Of a stretch of 11,030 nt of DNA, positions 5,952-11,030 are shown in pieces. The notes beneath the pieces were generated by a model. That model saw only the letters and a list, made by a program, of their open reading frames with translations. It did no database searches and was not told where the DNA came from. Origin of the DNA: Gammaproteobacteria bacterium (GTDB lineage Bacteria; Pseudomonadota; Gammaproteobacteria; SZUA-229); assembly GCA_024278435.1 (NCBI GenBank), contig JAJRTD010000273.1:1-11030 (forward strand). Direction: 5' to 3'. Each line of letters starts with the position of its first letter. Position 1 is the stretch's first letter. Position numbers and translations under genes: made by a program.

Positions 5952-7759
5952 GGCTTCTCCTGTTGCTGTGTTTCCGGTTCATAGCTTATATGGGCACCGG
6001 CATCATCACGCCCGGTCAGTTGCCGGGAAACCTCCAGCGCGGCATCAAGGTCGAATGCGGGCTCGTAACTGCGGTTGGCCAGGTGCTTTGTGTAAATATC
6101 AGGAAACTTGTTTAATGTCTCAAGCACCGGTTTTGCGGCCGTCACGCCCAGTCCGCAGTGGCTGGCCTGTTGCATGACTCGCCCGATATTCTGCATTTCC
6201 GTGAGATCGTAACGGGTGGCGTGGCCGACAATGACCTTGTCGACCAGGTCTTTCATCAGGGCACTGCCGACGCGGCAGGGTGTGCAAAAGCCGCAGCTTT
6301 CATGGCAGAAAAAATGGCTGAAGTTCTGCACCATGTGCAGCAGGTCACGCTGCCGGTTAAAAATCATAAAGGAACCGCCAGTTGAAATATCCTCGTAAGC
6401 AATACGGCGTTCGAACTCCCGTGGCGGAATCGTTGAGCCGGCCGCACCAGCCACCTGTACAGCCTGTACATCCTTGGCGCCGCAGTCTTCGAGTAGCTGG
6501 CTGATTGTCACCCCGAAAGGGTACTCATAGATGCCCGGACGGCTGCAATCGCCGCTGATACTGAGTAACTTGGTGCCGGTGGATTCTTTGCTGCCGGCAG
6601 AGCGTAGCCAGTCGGCGCCAAAAACCGCAATCTTTGCCGCGTTGACGAAGGTTTCAACGTTATTGACCACGGTGGGCTGGCCGCGAAAGCCCTTGTTGAC
6701 CGGGAAGGGCGGACGGATACGGGGAATGCCGCGCTTGCCCTGCAGTGATTCAAGCAGGGCGGACTCCTCGCCGCAGATATAGGCGCCGGCGCCTATATGA
6801 ATCTCAATATCGAAGCTGAAGTCCCTGTCGCCCAGGATGTTTTTACCCAGCAGTCCGTTCTGCCGCCGTTGCTGCAATGTTTTTTCCAGGGCATCGCGCA
6901 GATAGAGGTACTCGCCGCGAAGATAGAGGTAGCCCTTGCCGGCACCAATAATACCGGCGCACAGGGTCATGCCTTCAAACAGGTTATCGGCATAGCTGTT
7001 GAGTAGTACCCGGTCTTTGAAGGTGCCGGGTTCGCCTTCATCGGCATTGCACACGACGTAATGCGTGTCAGCCACAGTGTCCCGGCACCAGCGCCACTTT
7101 TTTGCCGTGCTGAAACCGGCGCCGCCGCGCCCGCGCAGGGCGGATTGTTCCAGTGTATCAAGCAGTGCATCAGCGCCCTTTGCCTGCAGGGTTTCAATGG
7201 CGCTGCCGTTGATAATCTCGTCGCCCAGTAACATGTCGTAGCGTTGAATATTATCGTCGATGCTGAAAAATTCCGCCGGCCAGTCCGGCAGGGGGGTGGC
7301 GTCTTCAACCAGCCGGGCAATCTGCGTTATCCGCTTCTCATCCAGCCGGGAAACGGCAATACCGTTGACCAGCAGGGCCGGGCCCTGGTCACAGAGGCCG
7401 GTGCAGGATGTCAGGTCCAGTGTTACCCTGCCGTCTGCCCGGGGTTCCCCGGGCCTGACCCGCAGCCGTTCGCACAGGCTGTGCAGCAGCGCCTGGCTGC
7501 CGAGCATACGGTCAGTGATATTGTCGCTGAAAACAATATTGAAATCACCGCGTGGCTGGCGGTGCAGGAAAGTGTAGAAGTCGATGACAGAAAAGATTTG
7601 AGAGGCCGGTATGTGCAGTTGCCCGGCAAGCTGTTGTACGGCAGTTTGCGGCAGGTGCGAAGCGAAGTTCTGTATGGCACACAGATGCTGCAGCAGTTGA
7701 TCAGGTGAGTTACCCGTGTCTGCCAGCCGTTGCGTTATGAAGCGTTCAAGGTTCTTCAT
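5948..7759 (-). CDS. hoxF: NAD-reducing hydrogenase diaphorase subunit HoxF with N-terminal HoxE/NuoE-like domain
   Basis: HoxF is the FMN- and NAD(H)-binding subunit where NAD+ is reduced. At 603 residues it matches the fused Cupriavidus-type HoxF (about 602). Residues 1-150 resemble NuoE/HoxE. The NuoF part follows: RGRGGAGF (209-216) and NADEGEPGTFKDR (238-250) for FMN/NADH, GAGAYICGEE (323-332), and a [4Fe-4S] site in ESCGFCTPC (Cys489, Cys492, Cys495) with Cys535 in HCGLG. In the NuoE-like domain Cys119 and Cys123 (SCTGLC) remain, but the first cysteine pair, expected near residues 78-84, is missing, so that [2Fe-2S] cluster is probably incomplete. The ATG at 7759 is the first of the frame; no well-spaced Shine-Dalgarno is visible. 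It is the first gene of the hox operon, and its stop overlaps the hoxU start by four bases. Confidence 0.96.
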   Translation of the reverse strand: MKNLERFITQRLADTGNSPDQLLQHLCAIQNFASHLPQTAVQQLAGQLHIPASQIFSVIDFYTFLHRQPRGDFNIVFSDNITDRMLGSQALLHSLCERLRVRPGEPRADGRVTLDLTSCTGLCDQGPALLVNGIAVSRLDEKRITQIARLVEDATPLPDWPAEFFSIDDNIQRYDMLLGDEIINGSAIETLQAKGADALLDTLEQSALRGRGGAGFSTAKKWRWCRDTVADTHYVVCNADEGEPGTFKDRVLLNSYADNLFEGMTLCAGIIGAGKGYLYLRGEYLYLRDALEKTLQQRRQNGLLGKNILGDRDFSFDIEIHIGAGAYICGEESALLESLQGKRGIPRIRPPFPVNKGFRGQPTVVNNVETFVNAAKIAVFGADWLRSAGSKESTGTKLLSISGDCSRPGIYEYPFGVTISQLLEDCGAKDVQAVQVAGAAGSTIPPREFERRIAYEDISTGGSFMIFNRQRDLLHMVQNFSHFFCHESCGFCTPCRVGSALMKDLVDKVIVGHATRYDLTEMQNIGRVMQQASHCGLGVTAAKPVLETLNKFPDIYTKHLANRSYEPAFDLDAALEVSRQLTGRDDAGAHISYEPETQQQEKP

Positions 7760-7797
7760 GACCTGTGTGTGTATCGACCTTGTCAGGCCGGGGTTTT

Positions 7798-7827
7798 ATT
7801 ATTTGCTGTTTATCTCCTGCCTGTCAA
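7798..7827 (-). promoter_or_regulatory. Candidate sigma-70 promoter of the hox operon
   Basis: On the minus strand a perfect -35 box TTGACA (7822-7827) is followed after 18 bases by AATAAT (7798-7803), five of six to the -10 consensus. The predicted start is about 7791, giving a leader of about 31 bases before hoxF. I see no sigma-54 motif such as drives the Cupriavidus hox operon. The palindromic repeat begins only 16 bases upstream of the -35. Confidence 0.55.
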
Positions 7828-7843
7828 ATAAAATAAAAAACTA

Positions 7844-7936
7844 TTTACCACAGAGACACAGAGAAAAGCTTTTTATTGTTAACGGCGCCGCAAGGTGCCG
7901 TTAACAAAATAAAACTTCGTGCCTCTCTGTGGTAAA
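7844..7936. repeat. 93-base nested palindromic repeat with CCACAGAG-type ends
   Basis: Perfect 13-base terminal inverted repeats, TTTACCACAGAGA (7844-7856) and TCTCTGTGGTAAA (7924-7936), enclose a second dyad. This has 12-base arms at 7878-7889 and 7894-7905, paired except for one G-T, around a GCAA loop (7890-7893). Between the two dyads the flanks are also loosely complementary (T-rich left, A-rich right), so almost the whole element can fold into one long hairpin. The left end repeats CACAGAG twice. No reading frame or clear target-site duplication is seen. It resembles small dispersed palindromic repeats or non-autonomous mobile elements; I recall CCACAGAG-type intergenic repeats in various environmental proteobacteria, which cannot be checked here. 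It lies between yggT and the hox promoter. Confidence 0.75.
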
Positions 7937-7943
7937 CAAGCTT

Positions 7944-8495
7944 CTAAAATAACTGAAATAGTTGCAAAACCAGCCGTTTGATAAACATCAGGCCGATCAG
8001 GGCAACCAGTGTTGACAGGTCAATGCCGCCCATTACCGGAACAAATTTTCTTATCGGCCGCAGTACCGGCAGGGTCAGGCTGTACAGCAGGCTGCTGACA
8101 GGGTGATAGGGGTCAGGGTTTATCCAGCTGAGGATGGCCTGGATAAACAGGGCGAAAATAAAGATATCAAAGCTCAGTGATACCAGGTCATACAGGCTTT
8201 TGAGCAGCAGCTGCAGGCCATTGATCGGGTAGCCGGCGATGCCCAGGATAAGCAGCAGCTTTACCAGTATTAAAGCGACCACCAGAACCAGCGAGGCGGT
8301 GTCGATCTTGCCGATGCTGGGTATAAAACGCCGGGCCACACTGACCGGTGGCTGGGTGATCTTCACTACGAACTGCGAGATGGGATTATAGAAATCCGCC
8401 CCCACCTGTTGCAGTATAAAACGCAGCAGCATAATGGCGATATAAATACTGAAAACGGTATCAATCAGAAAAATAAAAGGATTGTCATTGCTCAT
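7944..8495 (-). CDS. yggT: YggT family integral membrane protein
   Basis: This 183-residue protein is made of two tandem YGGT domains, each with two predicted membrane helices (about 8-30, 67-88, 105-124 and 158-178). The internal duplication is visible: FYNPISQFVVKITQPPVSVA with RRFIPSIGKID matches YHPVSSLLYSLTLPVLRPI with RKFVPVMGGID. Function is not well defined; the family has been linked to osmotic or ionic stress and, in other lineages, to membrane or division-site organisation. It follows proC by 45 bases on the same strand, the arrangement seen in many gammaproteobacteria, and is probably cotranscribed with it. AGGT lies about ten bases before the ATG. No clear terminator follows; the palindromic repeat begins eight bases beyond the stop and may serve that role. 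Confidence 0.93.
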   Translation of the reverse strand: MSNDNPFIFLIDTVFSIYIAIMLLRFILQQVGADFYNPISQFVVKITQPPVSVARRFIPSIGKIDTASLVLVVALILVKLLLILGIAGYPINGLQLLLKSLYDLVSLSFDIFIFALFIQAILSWINPDPYHPVSSLLYSLTLPVLRPIRKFVPVMGGIDLSTLVALIGLMFIKRLVLQLFQLF

Positions 8496-8540
8496 GCTTG
8501 CGTAACCTGAATATTAAAGCTGTTGTTTGTCACCGGAGGC

Positions 8541-9356
8541 TTATTCTGCACCAAGTTCTTCGGCAAGTGAAATAGAGCGCTGGTTTGCTGCGGCCAGCGC
8601 ATCGGCAACGATTTGGGTAAAGCCGGCATTCTGGAAACTTAAAACAGCCTGCTCGGTGGTGCCGCCTTTCGAGGTAACCTGCTGGCGTAGCGTCGCCGGA
8701 TCGCTCTCACTTTCAGCCGCCATTCGCGCAGCGCCCAGGGCAGTCTGTATAACCAGTTGCCGGGCAATCTCCGGTGTCAGTCCCAGCTTTTCACCGGCCT
8801 GTTGCATGGCTTCCATCATCAGGAAAAAATAGGCCGGGCCGCTACCTGATACAGCAGTCACCGCGTTTAACTGGTCTTCCTGCTGGACCCAGATAACAAT
8901 GCCAACGGCCTGCAGGATTTTCTCTGCCTGCTGTTTCTGGCTGTCGCTGACCCGGGCATTGGCAAACAGGCCGGAGGCACCGCATTGTAATAAAGCCGGC
9001 GTATTCGGCATGCAGCGGACAATGGCGCGCTCGCCACCGAGCCAGCGGTTGATGTCCGGGCTGGTTATCCCGGCAGCAATGGAGATAAACAGCGAAGCGC
9101 CTGCACGGTTGTGATCCAGCTGCTGGCAGACCTGCTTCAGTAACTGCGGTTTTACCGCCAGTACCACCACCGCACATTGCAGTACCGCGTTATTGTCGCT
9201 GCTGGTGCTGATTGCAAACTGCTGTTCAAGCGACTGGCAGCGGCTTTTATCAGGCTCGGCAACGAGGATGTCTGATGAAGAGTAACCGGCATTGAGCAGG
9301 CCACCGATCAGGCTGGCCGCCATATTGCCGCCGCCTATAAATCCTATGCTGGGCAT
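8541..9356 (-). CDS. proC: Pyrroline-5-carboxylate reductase
   Basis: ProC catalyses the last step of proline synthesis, NAD(P)H-dependent reduction of 1-pyrroline-5-carboxylate to proline, in the cytoplasm. The 271-residue length is normal. The N-terminal Rossmann motif is GFIGGGNMA (5-13), followed by VKPQ (68-71) and RCMPNTPA (114-121). The C-terminal dimerisation and substrate domain carries AVSGSGPAY (168-176) and VTSKGGTTE (227-235), the family signature. The ATG at 9356 begins directly at the Rossmann strand, and an AGTGAAG stretch precedes it at suitable spacing. It is first of a proC-yggT pair, divergent from pilT. In Pseudomonas a yggS gene sits between pilT and proC; none is present here. 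Confidence 0.96.
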   Translation of the reverse strand: MPSIGFIGGGNMAASLIGGLLNAGYSSSDILVAEPDKSRCQSLEQQFAISTSSDNNAVLQCAVVVLAVKPQLLKQVCQQLDHNRAGASLFISIAAGITSPDINRWLGGERAIVRCMPNTPALLQCGASGLFANARVSDSQKQQAEKILQAVGIVIWVQQEDQLNAVTAVSGSGPAYFFLMMEAMQQAGEKLGLTPEIARQLVIQTALGAARMAAESESDPATLRQQVTSKGGTTEQAVLSFQNAGFTQIVADALAAANQRSISLAEELGAE

Positions 9357-9545
9357 CTGTGCTTCACTTTGTAGTTATTTATCGATTGGCGGATTTTAAC
9401 ATACTCAATGCCTCGTCTAGTTGCCTCTGCAGCCCTGAAAAAATATTCGTCAAATAGTGGCTGAATGCAGGCAGTAAGCAGAATTTTGGCTATAAATAAG
9501 AGAGTTATAACAAGAATTCTGAATTATCTATACCGGGGGAACTTG
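9357..9545. promoter_or_regulatory. Divergent intergenic region between proC and pilT
   Basis: On the minus strand an extended -10 box, TGTTAAAAT (9393-9401), would start proC transcription near 9386 with a leader of about 30 bases; the -35 is poor. On the plus strand TATAAA (9491-9496) is a possible pilT -10, also without a good -35. Two adjacent 8-base perfect palindromes, GTTATAAC (9504-9511) and AGAATTCT (9513-9520), lie in the presumed pilT leader. A GGGGGA Shine-Dalgarno closes the region before the pilT ATG. No gene is visible here. Confidence 0.4.
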
Positions 9546-10580
9546 ATGGATATCGCTCAGCTACTTGCTTTCAGTGTCAAAAACGGGGCATCGGATTTAC
9601 ATTTGTCTGCCGGCCTGCCGCCGATGATTCGTGTTGATGGTGATGTGCGCCGGATCAATGTGGATCCGATGGATCACGAAAGTGTGCATGGCATGGTGTA
9701 CGACATCATGAATGACAAGCAACGCAAAACATTCGAGGAATACCTGGAAACCGACTTTTCCTTTGAGATTCCCGGGCTGGCTCGCTTTCGTGTCAACGCC
9801 TTTAACCATAACCGCGGCGCCGGTGCGGTGTTTCGTACCATTCCATCCAAAATTCTTACCCTGGAAGAACTTGGTGCGCCGAAAATTTTCGAGGACATCT
9901 CCAATACCCCCCGTGGCATTGTGCTGGTAACCGGGCCCACCGGTTCCGGTAAGTCGACCACGCTGGCGGGTATGGTGAACTATGTCAATGAAAATCATTA
10001 TGGCCACATCCTGACCATTGAGGATCCGATCGAGTTCGTGCACGAAAGTAAAAAATCATTGATTAACCAGCGTGAGGTACACCGTGACACCCTGGGTTTC
10101 AGCGAGGCGCTACGTTCCGCATTGCGTGAAGACCCGGACGTTATCCTGGTGGGTGAGATGCGTGACCTTGAAACCATTCGTCTGGCTCTGTCAGCTGCGG
10201 AAACCGGGCATCTGGTGTTCGGTACCCTGCATACCAGCTCGGCGGCAAAAACCGTCGACCGTATTGTAGACGTGTTCCCGGCGGCGGAAAAAGAAATGGT
10301 TCGCGCCATGCTGTCAGAATCATTACGCGCGGTAATTTCGCAAACGCTGCTGAAAAAAATCGGCGGCGGCCGTATTGCGGCACATGAAATCATGATCGGT
10401 ACTTCGGCAATCAAGAATCTGATCCGTGAAAACAAGATTGCGCAGATGTTCTCTGCGATCCAGACCGGGCAGTCTATCGGTATGCAGACACTGGACCAGA
10501 ACCTGCAGGAATTGCTGACCCGTGGCCTGATCAGCAAGGATGAAGCCCGTAAAAAAGCCGCCAATAAAGACCTTTTCTAG
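9546..10580 (+). CDS. pilT: Type IV pilus retraction ATPase PilT
   Basis: PilT is the cytoplasmic hexameric ATPase that depolymerises type IV pili, powering twitching motility and DNA uptake. From the ATG at 9546 the protein has 344 residues, the same as Pseudomonas aeruginosa PilT. It begins MDIAQLLAFSVKNGASDLHL, typical of the family, with GGGGGA seven bases before. The frame is open upstream to an ATG at 9465, but those 27 residues do not resemble PilT. Motifs are in order: Walker A GPTGSGKST (130-138), the Asp box IEDPIEF (158-164), Walker B DPDVILVGE (196-204), the His box TGHLVFGTLHT (220-230), and the retraction motif AIKNLIRE (288-295). Lys in place of the usual Arg in AIRNLIRE is a conservative change. 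pilU follows after 27 bases. Confidence 0.97.
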   Translation: MDIAQLLAFSVKNGASDLHLSAGLPPMIRVDGDVRRINVDPMDHESVHGMVYDIMNDKQRKTFEEYLETDFSFEIPGLARFRVNAFNHNRGAGAVFRTIPSKILTLEELGAPKIFEDISNTPRGIVLVTGPTGSGKSTTLAGMVNYVNENHYGHILTIEDPIEFVHESKKSLINQREVHRDTLGFSEALRSALREDPDVILVGEMRDLETIRLALSAAETGHLVFGTLHTSSAAKTVDRIVDVFPAAEKEMVRAMLSESLRAVISQTLLKKIGGGRIAAHEIMIGTSAIKNLIRENKIAQMFSAIQTGQSIGMQTLDQNLQELLTRGLISKDEARKKAANKDLF

Positions 10581-10607
10581 TACGATTTTAATAACGAGGT
10601 GATCTAA

Positions 10608-11030
10608 GTGGATCGCGAAAAAGCAATAAAATACATGCATGACCTGCTGCGCGTAATGGTGCAGAAGAACGGTTCCGACCTGTTTATTACTGCCGGTGCG
10701 GTACCCTCGATGAAGGCGGACGGTGAAATGAAGCCATTGTCCAACCAGTCACTGAGTCCGCAGCACACACAGATGCTGGTCAGCTCAATCATGAATGACA
10801 AGCAGCGGGCAGAGTTTGAGCAGACCCAGGAATGTAACTTTGCTATCAGCTTGCCCGGGGTTTCCCGTTTTCGTGTCAATGCGTTTACACAGCGTGGTTC
10901 GGTTGGCGTGGTGCTGCGTGTTATCCGCTCGGAAATTCCGGAGTTTGAAGACCTGAATTTGCCGCCGATACTGAAAGATATTTCCATGACCAAGCGTGGC
11001 CTGGTTATTTTTGTCGGCGCCACCGGTTCG
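10608..11030 (+). CDS. pilU: PilT-like accessory ATPase PilU, N-terminal part (cut by window edge)
   Basis: A GTG at 10608 opens a frame that runs without a stop to the right edge (141 codons). An excellent Shine-Dalgarno, GAGGTGATC (10596-10604), precedes it. The protein begins VDREKAIKYMHDLLRVMVQK and continues with GSDLFITAGAVPSMKADGE, the PilU N-terminal domain, then ECNFAIS and RFRVNAF. The Walker A loop is just starting (VGATGS) when the window ends, so catalytic residues cannot be checked. PilU works with PilT in pilus retraction under load. The gene follows pilT by 27 bases and is presumably cotranscribed, as in Pseudomonas. Confidence 0.94.
   Translation, partial: MDREKAIKYMHDLLRVMVQKNGSDLFITAGAVPSMKADGEMKPLSNQSLSPQHTQMLVSSIMNDKQRAEFEQTQECNFAISLPGVSRFRVNAFTQRGSVGVVLRVIRSEIPEFEDLNLPPILKDISMTKRGLVIFVGATGS

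Noticed and set aside
7244..7708. Plus-strand 154-codon frame opposite hoxF
   Set aside because: Long antisense frames are common opposite GC-rich coding DNA; the hoxF frame encodes conserved motifs, and this one has none.
7716..7904. Plus-strand 62-codon reading frame crossing the hoxF start and the palindromic repeat
   Set aside because: It runs antisense through the hoxF start, the hox promoter and half of the repeat, has no recognisable domain and no good ribosome binding site.
7878..7914. Inner dyad of the palindromic repeat as a classic rho-independent terminator of yggT
   Set aside because: On the minus strand the stem is followed by an A-rich stretch rather than a T-run, so it does not fit a standard intrinsic terminator.
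7844..7936. Single CRISPR repeat or CRISPR array
   Set aside because: There is only one palindromic unit, with no regularly spaced repeats or spacers and no cas genes nearby.
9465..9545. 27-residue N-terminal extension of PilT from the ATG at 9465
   Set aside because: PilT proteins start at the MDI.ELLAFS-type motif, which is at 9546 with a strong Shine-Dalgarno just before it; the longer version would include the leader DNA.
10604..11023. Minus-strand 139-codon reading frame opposite pilU
   Set aside because: It is the antisense shadow of pilU, whose GTG-started frame gives a clear family match on the plus strand.

Overview
The window looks like the chromosome of a gammaproteobacterial chemolithoautotroph, probably a sulfur- or hydrogen-oxidiser. 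The evidence is a form I RuBisCO large-subunit gene with its LysR-type regulator, an NAD-reducing [NiFe]-hydrogenase operon, and a proC-yggT / pilT-pilU block arranged much as in Pseudomonas and related gammaproteobacteria. The organism cannot be named from this sequence alone. All genes appear intact except two cut by the window edges (cbbL at the left, pilU at the right).

Layout. (1) 1-1175: the first 23 codons of cbbL on the minus strand, divergent from cbbR on the plus strand. The 125-base gap holds overlapping back-to-back promoter candidates and two small inverted repeats suited to a LysR operator. (2) 1171-1219: nested inverted repeats where cbbR meets the end of the next operon, probably a two-way terminator. 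(3) 1215-7759, minus strand: one tight cluster in transcription order hoxF-hoxU-hoxY-hoxH-hoxW, then a cytoplasmic-looking Deg/HtrA-type serine protease gene. The genes overlap or lie a few bases apart, and a strong sigma-70-type promoter candidate precedes hoxF. (4) 7760-7943: hox promoter plus a 93-base nested palindromic repeat with CCACAGAG-type ends. (5) 7944-9356, minus strand: proC then yggT. (6) 9546-11030, plus strand: pilT and the start of pilU, the type IV pilus retraction ATPases.

How the genes fit together. HoxFUYH would oxidise H2 in the cytoplasm and reduce NAD+ to NADH. HoxW cleaves the C-terminal tail of HoxH once nickel is inserted. NADH can then supply the Calvin cycle, whose RuBisCO operon begins at the left edge under CbbR control, so the region links hydrogen oxidation to CO2 fixation. 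No hoxE, hoxI or hyp genes are present here, so general hydrogenase maturation genes must lie elsewhere.

The least ordinary features are: the Deg9/Deg2-like protease as last gene of the hox operon, where Ralstonia/Cupriavidus has hoxI; the HoxF N-terminal domain that keeps only half of its [2Fe-2S] ligands; the palindromic repeat next to the hox promoter; and the absence of yggS between pilT and proC. I saw no CRISPR array, tRNA, rRNA, insertion sequence or defence system.
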